A model generated the notes under the pieces. It saw only the letters and a program-made list of their open reading frames with translations, was not told the origin of the DNA and searched no databases. A stretch of DNA of 64,000 nt from Parietaria judaica (taxonomy: Eukaryota; Streptophyta; Magnoliopsida; Rosales; Urticaceae): positions 23,358,420 to 23,422,419 of the forward strand of contig OX940865.1 in the NCBI GenBank assembly GCA_954871525.1, given 5' to 3'. Made by a program: the position numbers and the translations under genes. Below, one piece after another: positions 23,286 to 34,100 of this stretch. Position 1 is the stretch's first letter. Each line of letters begins with the position of its first letter.

Positions 23286-24460
23286 ATGGCGATCGACCCG
23301 GAGAGCAATAACCTCTCCCCAGGAGAAGTTGACGAAGATCCGTCTAGTTTGGATCACACAACGGTAGACCGGGACATTTCAAGGTATTATGAAATACAAA
23401 TCTTCTTTTCATAATAAATCATCATATTACTATAAAAAATATTCTTGATAATCAATTTGCCCAATGTTTGAAATTATCTATTTTATCAGCAGGGACGGAA
23501 CTGTGTGTAATTAGGGGTGGCAATTGTCACCCCCACTCTCTTGATCCAATCACATTATTTTCAATTGGTTAGATAAAAAAAATTTAGTCATTCCTCATGA
23601 AAACTTAGCTATCGTGGAGCACAATAATTACAATGATAATGCTCTGGGGATAAATATTTAGCACAATCACTTATAACTAAATTATTTCATAGAAAAATTT
23701 AAATGTATATCATTAATGCTCAGTATCTGATGAAGATTGTATATAAACAACAAAGATTTGGTATAAAAATATTGGCTTTACATAATAATATGCTATAATA
23801 TTATCATGCCGTGTAATTTTTTTTCTTTTTCTAAATGATCAAATCATTAAAAATAAATATTAAGAGAACCTTATAAATTAATTAGACCGTTTATAAATTA
23901 TTATTTTAATTTTCATTTAATAAAACCATTACAACGACTTCTTTTAAATATCGTCACCCCTATCTTAATTTCTGATTCCGTCCCTGTTTATCAGGTACGT
24001 ATATAACCTGGACCTGGAGGAAGTTCCCCAGCGGGAGATGACCGACCTCGATCTGCAACTCCACCAGGAATTGGAAGGTCTAGACCATCAACGAAACCTT
24101 TCCCAAAGTTCGACGGATGTTTTGTTTGCCGTCTCTCCACCTGGGAGTCCGCTTGGCAATGAATTCACGGACGGATCAGACTCCGCAAATGGAGAATCTC
24201 GCATTGAATTTCTGCATACGTTCCTTGAAATGACCCTGCGACAACCTTCAATCTGCGACCGGACAGCTACTGAAAGCGTCACCGCGATGCGTCCTCCACA
24301 ACACATTTCAAGCAGAGGTCACTCAAGGTAAGATAAAATTTTATTTTATTTTATTTTTCACAAGAAACCTTTATATTAGTTCTTAATAATCTATTTGCCC
24401 AATGTTTGAACACGATTAAGAGATGAAGAGGGCATGCTTGGGTTTTTAAAGTACTTCTGA
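23286..24460 (+). CDS. Small unrecognised gene, proposed three exons (about 156 aa)
   Basis: I do not recognise this protein. Exon 1 is 23286-23383 (M-A-I-D-P-E-S start), exon 2 is 23995-24327, and a short exon 3, 24421-24460, ends in TGA. Lengths of 98, 333 and 40 nt give 157 codons including the stop, and the donors are TCAAG/GT. The product is acidic and Ser/Thr-rich, with no signal peptide, membrane segment or known motif. Exon 2 is bounded by the same phase on both sides. Introns 1 and 2 share the stretch TTTGCCCAATGTTTGAA just before their acceptors, which suggests an exon duplication in the past. Intron 1 carries a MITE (23490-23986). Exon 3 is the weakest part because its acceptor has a poor pyrimidine tract. 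It could also be a truncated gene. Confidence 0.45.
23490..23986. mobile_element. hAT-type MITE (497 bp) inserted at a splice acceptor
   Basis: The terminal inverted repeats are CAGGGACGGAA at the left and TTCCGTCCCTG at the right, with an 8-bp target duplication TTTATCAG (23482-23489 and 23987-23994). The 8-bp duplication and CAGGGRCGGA-type ends are typical of hAT elements. There is no coding capacity. The duplicated 8 bp is the 3' end of the host intron, including its AG. Confidence 0.92.
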
Positions 24461-26129
24461 TAAAGAATGAACGAACGTAAGTTGGCGCATGATTTAAAGA
24501 ATGAACGCTCGCATTTATGTATCATGACCCATTTTATATTTTTCTTATACTATTTCCATGTGGGTCTTTTATAGTTTGTTTGAAAAAGCTAAGACTAAAA
24601 CCACCCGATTATTGATTGTCATTTATTTATTGAACACAATGATACTTGGTCACTCACTTTCATCTTTTTTATAATACTTTCAATCTATATTTTTCTTATA
24701 CTATTTCCATGTGGGTCTTTTATAGTTTGTTTGAAAAAGGTAAGACTAAAAACCACCCGATTCTTGATTGTCATTTATTTTATTGAGCACAACGATACTG
24801 TGAGTTTAATAAGGATTACCAAAACTTTAAAGAAATTTGTGCATGAGTTAACAAGGAACACAATTCCGAAGATTCAGCCGAATATAATTAGTGGCAAAAG
24901 ATTTATAACGAATACAAGTAATGCTTGTCAATGCGTAGTTATTATCTATAGGTTCGATTTGGTACATAGCCATAGGACCCCAAAATCCGGCTCGCGAGGC
25001 AAAGCCGTTATTAAAATTGTATACTCTTCCGACGTAGAGGCAATGGGCTCTTAAAAAGTCTTCTATTTGGTGGACATACAACCCTGCTAGGAGTAACAAA
25101 AGACGTAGAGTAGGAAGATCGAAGGCGAAAACTTCTACATTTCTTCTCCCCGGGCTTCTCCTCACCGGAGAGTCCACCTTAGCGTGCAAATGCCGCGGAA
25201 ACAGTCATGAGCATAGAGTTCTGGTTTCATTTATCTCTTTAGATATGTACGTGTTTGTATGTATGTTTGTTTGAAAAATTAAAGTATGCCATACCGTCAA
25301 GAGTAGATAACACATACTGGCGAAAGTAGTCAAATTAATTCAGTTAAAAATTAGACGTTTGATAAAAAATTGTGACTGAATTTTTGTGATAATTTTTTTT
25401 AAGTCGGCGAATATTTAAAAAAGACAATATAAATTTGTGACGGACGGCGGATGTACATAGGAGAGGCAATAATACCTCAATGACAGATGTACATCGAAGT
25501 ATAGTTGTTTGAACTTTGAACTCTTTGTAAATCTGTATTTTAAAAATTTAATACGATGCGTTCAAAAAACAAAAATTAAAGACAAATAAAAATCAGGTTT
25601 TTTTTTTAAAATGATCTGCACAAAACTCAATTTGATTCTATTCATCAACATTTTCATAAATTATAGTCATAAATGAAAACTAAATCAAATTAAAAAAAAT
25701 TAAAAAACATTGAAAATTATTACCGGAACAATCCTGGTAATTATTCACACTTTCTTTCACGTATACCAAGAATCAAGAACTCTTATTACAATTACTTTAT
25801 TTTTTACTCTCCGCTCAAGTGATAGCAAGCCCAAACGACATCTTAATCAAGGCCCATCATCAATCTTGGTCCAGTCAAGCCCAGTCCATCTCATTCCTCC
25901 CCTATCTTCCCCTTTATTAAGGTCGGAGCTCCTAATATCTTTTAAATGTAAACAGTTGGTATTATTGCCTCAAATATTCAATCGACAACTCTTTTTACAA
26001 TTACTCTATTGCCCCTCAAGCTTTTGCACATAGTCCTTTCTTCTATCCCCTTTCTTTTCCTCACCGGTCACCGCCGTATCGGCGCTCGAATCTCGCCGGA
26101 GAATTCAAGATTCCCAGCAAGCTCATCAG
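24461..26129. other. Intergenic region between the small gene and PQBP1
   Basis: It contains a tandem duplication of about 113 bp with a 151-bp period (24535-24647 and 24686-24798, sharing CTTATACTATTTCCATGTGG). A more GC-balanced stretch follows (about 24960-25200) in which I see no convincing gene. The last 150 bp (C/T-rich, then the ATG of PQBP1) look like the PQBP1 5' UTR. Confidence 0.55.
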
Positions 26130-28866
26130 ATGGGTAACCATGGCGGCGATGCTATTGAAGCCGCGGCTCAAGACGCTGTGTTGCGCGAACAAGTACATCA
26201 CTCTCGTTTACCCATATTCTTCATTTCATTGATGCTGTATCTGTACATTGAGCTCCGATGATTGTGCGTTCTTGCAGGAAATCTGTACCCAATCGATTAT
26301 ACGCAGTCAAAGGTTCGCAGAGATCTTCTGTCAATTTCACTTTTTTCATCGTCTTCTGAGATTTGGGGTTTAAGGTGTATCAGTCGTTTGCCTTATGATT
26401 TCTTACGTTTTTAATGTTAGAGAGGCAAGAGGCGAAGATGAAGGTGTTGCGGGTAATAATGCCGGTATTTTTGCCGGGCGTCACGACCCGAGTGCAATTA
26501 AGGTGAGTGAAGGATTCATGTGGAATGTTTGTTTTGAAGCTACTGTGTATCGTTAATGGTGTTTTGTTTGGTTTGGTTATGCTATAGGAGCATCTGTTGA
26601 AGCTGACGACCGACCATCGAGCAGAAATGGCGTCCAAACGCGGGATGTCTGCTCTGTCGGAACCAGGTTTCAATGAATTTCCTCTTCCCAATCAATTTAT
26701 GTATAAATCAATGCACACTCATGACAACGAGCGTAATGATAAATCGACGCATGAATTATACGTGGAAACCCAATTTGAGAAGAAAACCACGGGCAGGGTA
26801 GAAGAATCCATTAGGAATGAGAAGTGTCACAACGGAGGAGAGAGAGGACAAAAATAAACGGCAGCTAGGTTTAACTAATCATAAAACACAGTACTAATAT
26901 CGCACGGCGAAGCTACGAAACTGTAGATATCCGGAGTGGTTATCATTTGTGTGATATGTAAAACAACAAACTATCTTCTCAAACGCTCTTATATTGGGTC
27001 CATCACTCCTACGGAAGCTAGGCTCATTGTTTACGTCATTTTACTTTCAGGTAATACAGAGATCGGGAATGGATACGGTGTCCCAGGCGGAGGAGCATAC
27101 ATTGGTGGTCCAACGTCAAATGTGTCCACTTCCAGTAAGATTTCTTGAGACCGTTAGATATTTGTTCTTAAAAAAAATTCCCTTTGTTACTACCATTATT
27201 GTGGTTTAGGATTGGAATCAATCCCGAAAAAGTTTGAGCCTAATGGGGATTCTAACCATAAGCCTGCAGCCAAAGAACTGCCTGAGTATCTTAAGCAAAG
27301 GTTACGAGCAAGAGGTGTTCTTAAGGACGAGCCAGAAAAGAGCGATCTGGTAATTATGGTGTTATGGAGCTTTTTTACTTTTTTTCCTTTTGTGTGCTAC
27401 GGTGACTTTAAGCTTTAAATTTCAGAATGCGGTGACTGTGGCGGCTCAAGTCGCCAACAAGACAAACTTGTCTCCTGGATGGGTAATGCTCAATTATTGT
27501 CTCGCCTAAATTCTGCTTTTCCTTTATTTCTGAAAAAGAAAAAGGGGAAAGAAAGTAAGCTTTGATAAGAGCGTTTGACCTCCATTGATGTCCGTAAATT
27601 AGTGACGCGACGAATTGTATTGAGAAAAGAAAAGTCATGAGGGAAATGGAGGATAATTTTGTCATTTCCAATTTCCCGATTCATTTGCAGAAATTGCTAA
27701 CATTTTTTGGACTTATTGTGCATTTCTGCTTTAAACTAATAAAATTTTCTTTCTTTTTTTCCCTGTGGAATTAGAGTTAGTTCTGTCTTTACAGTGTAGT
27801 TAAGTTTGCTAAATTTTCTGTTTTCAATCATTCTGATTTTTCTAATATTGTCCTGCGTTATTTTCGATAGGCAGAAGCAAAAGATCCTGTTAGTGGGGCT
27901 TCATATTATTACAATGAATCCACTGGAAAAACTCAATGGGAGAGACCTGTAAAAACGACAACTACCATTACGCAACCTTTAACACCACGTAATGTAGACG
28001 ATTGGATTGAGACACTTGACGAAACAACAGGTACATTACAGTTTGTGTGCAGACATTATAGCAGTTTGTTTCTTTCACGTGTAGTATACTATTACCCTTT
28101 TAAACTTAATTTGTGTGGCATTTGCAGGGCATAAGTATTATTACAATACAAGAACACAAGTTTCACAATGGGAACGTCCTGGTTCATCCCGGAATGTTGC
28201 TACCCAGAACTTCACTCCGTCAAATTTCAATGTGTTTGCTCAACAGTCTAGGCTTCATGGCGGAGAAGGTGTTGTTTTGGAATGACTAATTCGAAATTTT
28301 GTTGATTAATGATGGATTACAACTTATATTATTAAAAATAAGTAGGGGTGAAACTGGATGGGGAATCAGGAATTTGTTGATTACCCCTCAGGTCCTGGTT
28401 TTTTATGAATTGTCAGAGTCCCGGTAAAAATCCTGTTAAAGCCGGTAATTAAGAAATCTTGGCAAGCCAGGATATACCAATTTTAAACCATAAAATACTA
28501 GCTTTAAACCATAAAATACTAGCTGTGTACTCTGTAATGCCTAACTTCCTATATTTTTACAGTAGTCAATGAATCATCTGAAATAAAGAGGTGCATGGGA
28601 TGTGGTGGATGGGGGTTAGGGCTCGTGCATATGTGGGGGTATTGCGGTCATTGCACAAGGTCAGGTAGTTAATTATGCAATATACGGTGTATTTCTGTAA
28701 ATAATGTTCTGTTGAAATATGATGTGTATGGTTATTTCTTCAAGATATGTATATATGTTTATACATATACATAAGTTATGCTTTATTCTTAACTATAACT
28801 AGAGTCTAGTAATAATGGTTTCTCTAGTCAATATTAGGGCCCATGATTAGTTTTCATTATATTTTT

Positions 28867-28906
<40 letters not shown>

Positions 28907-30510
28907 GAAGTAGAAAAACAGAAATTATTCTAGAAGTTCGACATGTTCGTACATTAGATATAGGGTTTCTATTGCTAAATAGTTTCTAAATACTTTTTAA
29001 ATGACATTATTAAATTTGATTTGATGCAGAGTCTTAAATCTTCCAGAGCGCCAATATTTGAGTACCAATGCGAATAACCTTCATAGTGGTTTTGCTGCAG
29101 AGTCGAAAGGTGATAATGACGTAGATACCCCCACACAGAGGTACCAAAACTTTATAAAGCTTCCCCCTCCCCCTTCTATTCTGTCCATTAAACCTGAGAT
29201 TAAAATCATTTTATATAATCCTGATGTGAATATATAGAGCATGATATATATTGCTGATGGTTTCGAACATTACCAGATATAATTTGAAGCTTGGTTCTTT
29301 GAAGACTCGTCTTAAAGGGGTCTATTCGATAAAAAAATGATAAGTTGAAAGACATCCTTGCATTAGTAGTATATGGTCGGTTATAGCCTGGTTATTCCAT
29401 TAGTAGTTCATATATGTATGTGGATTTTAGTTGATTATGCTGGAATTAGTATAGTGCATAATCCTATTTCAGGGAGATGTTTTTTCTGACTCGTGTCATA
29501 GGTCTCATGGGAAGCCGCCGATAGGAAGAGGAGGTAGAAGAGAGAGCAAGAAACGTGCATTCTCCGAGGATGAAGAATTGGATCCAATGGACCCGAGTGC
29601 TTATTCTGATGCCCCAAGAGGCGGCTGGTATATATATCCCTTAGACTCTTCCAAATATGCCCATGTTTGTATAATAGAACCAGAACAAAACCAAACACGG
29701 AATAATGGGTGCCAATGGAAATTTGCCAAAACGGTCATTCCTAAACAAACGCGAAATACTAAGAGTGGTTTCATCATAAGGGATTTGGGTTGGAACCCTC
29801 ATCCCATCATAAGTTCAAAACCTTTAACATACCCTTGAGAAATCCTAGAGACAAAGGACTTAAATGGCTAAGCTAAGTTACAATTTCGCCCTTCGTTCTC
29901 ATGTAGGTAGTAATGGGTCCTACAATTTGGCAGTTATTTATGTCTTTCTTTGGCTTTATGTTTTGCAGGGTTGTCGGCCTGAAGGGTGTGCAGCCACGAG
30001 CAGCAGATACTACTGCCACGGTATGCGAATCACTGAACTATCTTGTTTACCTAGCTTTTTATTTTACTTTTATTTTATTTTAATTTTTATGCAATAGTAT
30101 TTGGTGTAGCAATGATAGTTATTACTTGTAGTTTTGACTTTGTTCGCCTTACCTGACTAATTTTTCACTAATGAAGCTCATACCAACATTACCAGTTATC
30201 ATTAATAAATTGATTACAGAAAAAATATAATATTTTTTGGGGAGTTATTTACGGTGTTGTTAATATTTTTTTTGTAGTAATGATTTTAGGGTCGGGGTGG
30301 TAGCTTGTTATCCTTATTAAAATTAACCTGTAAAAAATGGATTTTTATGAATTTCAGGGTCCGTTATTCCAGCAACGTCCTTATCCGTCACCAGGCGCCG
30401 TTTTGCGGAAAAACGCTGAAGTCGCTTCTCAAACAAAGAAACCGAACTCTAATTACACGCCAATTTCCAAGAGAGGAGATGGCAGTGATGGACTTGGCGA
30501 TGCTGATTAA
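26130..30510 (+). CDS. PQBP1: Polyglutamine-binding protein 1 homologue (WW-domain splicing factor), 14 exons, 459 aa
   Basis: Nuclear protein; the PQBP1 family binds phosphorylated RNA polymerase II and the U5 snRNP 15-kDa protein, linking transcription and splicing. Exons: 26130-26192, 26278-26312, 26421-26502, 26588-26666, 27051-27134, 27210-27349, 27426-27482, 27871-28030, 28128-28268, 28563-28659, 29030-29140, 29502-29627, 29969-30020, 30358-30510. All borders are GT-AG and lengths sum to 1380 nt, in frame. It has a WW domain (about 176-206, W180, Y-Y-Y, W-E-R-P), a second WW-like unit (about 224-251), and a CxxC-x13-CxxC cluster (C291, C294, C308, C311). The family C-terminus includes D-P-M-D-P-S and Y418-P-S-P-G-A-V-L425, the YxxPxxVL motif known to bind U5-15K. 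That motif makes the identification firm. It converges on the GTF3C2-like gene, about 640 bp away. Confidence 0.93.
28869..28906. repeat. ATT trinucleotide microsatellite
   Basis: About 12 TAT/ATT units in intron 10 of the PQBP1 homologue. It lies well away from the splice sites. Confidence 0.9.
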
Positions 30511-31148
30511 TTATCTGTACTTGTTATATGTAATCAAATAGGTCAAGGCATCTTAATTGGTTATTTGCTTACCTATATTTTTGTCGTAGAAATATGTGAT
30601 CACATCTTCAGTTGAATGGTCTAATATTAAATTAAATTGTGGTTTAATTTTTTGCTTTTATTGAAGTTCACTTGTGATCAAACATAAAATACTACTTAAA
30701 CAAAGTAAACAATAATGACAAATACAATTTAAACTAACCAAAATACTACATAAGAGTTGTAGGAGTCATCTTTTTCAATGGATAATTGATTAAACATAAA
30801 ATACTAGTTAAACTAATAAACAATAATGACAAATTTACCTTCCAAACACAAGAAAAAATCAATTTGATTTTTAAACCTGTTTTTCATCCTCTTTTAATGG
30901 TCATTAACTAATATATGTGTTGGAATTGTAATACTATTTCCAAACAAAGGTTGTAACTAAGGGAATAAATCTGGTCATTTTTATTCACACCCAAATCTTT
31001 ATAAGGAGACTAAAACCTTGCACCAAAATAATAATAAAGGGACGAAACCAGCTAATTTTGTACATTGACCGCTAATAGATGAACTGTTAAAACCAGTAAT
31101 TCATAAGAATACACTAGCATCGACTGAGCTTTATCCGATTCTTATCCA

Positions 31149-34100
31149 TTACTTCTTGACGGCCCAAGTTCTTTCAATTTCCGACAAAACAATCTCTTGG
31201 CACCGCACAATCCCGGCAGCCCCACCGGAACACAGCCATCTCTCGCTGCCTTTGTTCATATTCCATCTCACTCTGTGCATAGCTATGCTCTTCCACGGAA
31301 GAACTTCCGGCGCTCCACCTTTCTCCTTCTCCTTTCCTTCCATATCACTTCTGGGTTCGTCGTTTAACGGTAAGACAGCCTGGCTATTTTGCGGCTTTTT
31401 GTTACTACTAGAGCCGTGTTGTTGCGGCTTTTTTCCCGTCAATGATGCTATTGTCATGTCGACTTCGGATTCAGCTTCGGCTTCTGGATTCTCATCGTAG
31501 CAAATGGCTGCAGTAAAGTGATAATTAGATGTGAGTTAAAGACTTCGTTCGGAACTTGGAATGAAAGTTGAGAGGACAAATGCACCCATGAGTAACTTTG
31601 AGAGGTATTGGTGCCGATTGGCGATTACTCTATTCGACAGTACATACCTAAAGGCTGATCATTAGAGGGAATAGACTTTCCCTTTTTAGAATCGGTTATT
31701 TTCGCCCGATTTGCCTCGGATAAGATGTCCTTTAGAGAGAGCGGGATTGGGGTGTCTCCGTGTTTGTTGAGCCCCTTCTTCATCGGCAATGGCCTGTTTG
31801 CTTCCGGACTGTTCACCGTAACGACAGATTGGTCCTCGGTCGTCAACGAGCCACACAGAAAATGAGGGGCTCGATGCCTAGAAGGCTCTTTCTCCACTAC
31901 TTTCGATGTGAGCTGATCAATAAAACACGATCAAAGCTGAATCGGTAACCACTGTTATGAATAGATGTTTATATCGGCATATCCTATATCTTTCGCCTAA
32001 TTATGTTATTTAGTTGTAATATAAAACTGAAATTACCTGGAAGCGAAGAACATTTCCATCGGCTCCACAATACGCAACGAGACCTGAGATTAAAAAAATA
32101 AGGACGAGTGATAAAGATTTTGAGAAGCTAATCAATTCAATAGAGTTTTGCAGGCAAGAGCAAAATTAATTACGAGGAATGTCATATTCTATAAAAGCCG
32201 GGGCAAGAAAAATAAATTTTTAAATAACTAGAGTTTCTTATATGCCTTAATCTTGCTAGATAAATAATGTATGGACGGAAGCTAGAAGATGCAATACTGG
32301 CACTATGTTTTTCAGTAAATGGAAGTGAACAAATAATCAAACGGGGTGATGAGATCCTGGAACATCATTGATAAATAAGATAAATAGGCAATTTGTACAC
32401 AATGATCAAAGTAAAGGGATATTTGTACCAATTACTCCTGGAAAAAAACGGATAAGAGAGATACCTGTAAGTCTTGAAACCTGAACACTCCAAATAGCGT
32501 AGGACGAACAACAGATACTGTGCAAGCCTTGTAGTTTCGTCCCGGAAAACGGTTTTCCAGTGGCAGGTGAATCACTCAGAGCTCTTGTCACACTAAGCAT
32601 TCTCATTGTCCCGTCATCAAACGTAAAAATGACGCATCTGGAAAATAATTTTCACTTCAGTAATTGGGTGAGCAAATGAGAAACCGTTCGGATTCAGTAG
32701 AAAAAACCGAGCAATTATAACGATACCTAGGATCTGAAAGCCAATCCAGGCTATATATGATCCCCCCCAATACAGGCTGAAGATCCCACAAAGGACAGTA
32801 ATGATCACTGGAAAGATCGAAGGTGAAAAATATATGAAGTTAGCTAGAAATAATTATTCTAATTAATGATAATAGTTATTTTCCTAATTTTAGAGGGATA
32901 GGTTTAAATTATATTTGGGATGTTTTTGGAGTATAAGTACCTAATCTCGTACCAAGTGAGCAGGAAAAAAATATGATTTGATTAAAATGTTATGTATGTA
33001 ACATGTATTTATATTTCTAGGGAGGAGAAAAACAAAGAAATTAGATGGACTTACCGTATATCCCAGAATTTTAAGCCACCATGTCCAGCAGTAAGAATAA
33101 CATTTCGACCCTCCGAATCACTGAAAATTGCATGATTTGATTAAAAAAATTTCCAGAAAATTAAACAACTTTATCAGGGGGTAAAAATTATTAGGCCTTT
33201 AGGCTAAAAGAAAAATTATCATATGGCTCCAAAACTATAAAAAGCAATATAAAATGCATAAAACTTTCGACTACATTAACCTTTCAACTGGAGCCCAAGC
33301 AATTGCTCTTATAGGAACCGTGTCTGCACTGAAACAGCGCAAATGCCTTGTCTCTGTAGAAGGAGAAAACAGTTATTACCGTTCCAAGATTAAAAAAAAA
33401 AAAAAAACACATTTGAATGGTAGCAATATGTAATAGACATTACAACCTTTGCATGGATCACTAGCTGAAAACTTCCATAGAGCTACCTGTATGTGTGAAG
33501 AACATTTCTTCAGTTCCATAAACAAAAAATAAATAATTAAAAAACGCTCGTCTTTTTAATATTTTCTTCTTCATATGAAGATATAAGAAAACCCCAAAAA
33601 TGAACAATAAGCTAGTAGGAAAGTTGGAACTCATGAAATACTAGAGAGGAAGGACATATTTATTAATTAATTTCAATTAAGATGCAAATAAGCAGGGAAA
33701 AGAAAATGAGATAATTGCATAATTACCGTCCCATCGTGGCAACCGGCAATTAGGAGTTCATGAGGAGCTGAAGGGGACCATTCCACTGTAAGTGGAATAC
33801 TGTTAAAAATAAATATTTACTTTTAATTAGTGTTTAAACCTAAGAGGTTATGAAAACTAGAGAAAAGGAACAGAGCTATAGTGAAGCTAATCAATTAATC
33901 ATACTATTCATCTACCATTTATTTCACTGTTAATTAATCACCACATGAAGGGACGATAAATAAGCACTAACTCTAGCAACATCCTCGTCAAACCTTTTCT
34001 TCATATTACGTCTATTATCAAAAACAGAAATCAGCTACCCGTTTTAATACTTTTTATTAATTCGATTTTTCTTTAGAGTTTTTCAGGTTTCTCTTAGGGT

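Noticed and set aside
24848..25200. Overlapping open frames (113 codons minus, 107 codons plus) in a more GC-balanced stretch; possible organelle-derived DNA
   Set aside because: No domain, no splice context and no sequence I can confidently match to plastid or mitochondrial genes. A search against organelle genomes would decide.
29435..29698. Minus-strand 87-codon frame over PQBP1 exon 12
   Set aside because: It is a shadow of the coding exon on the other strand.
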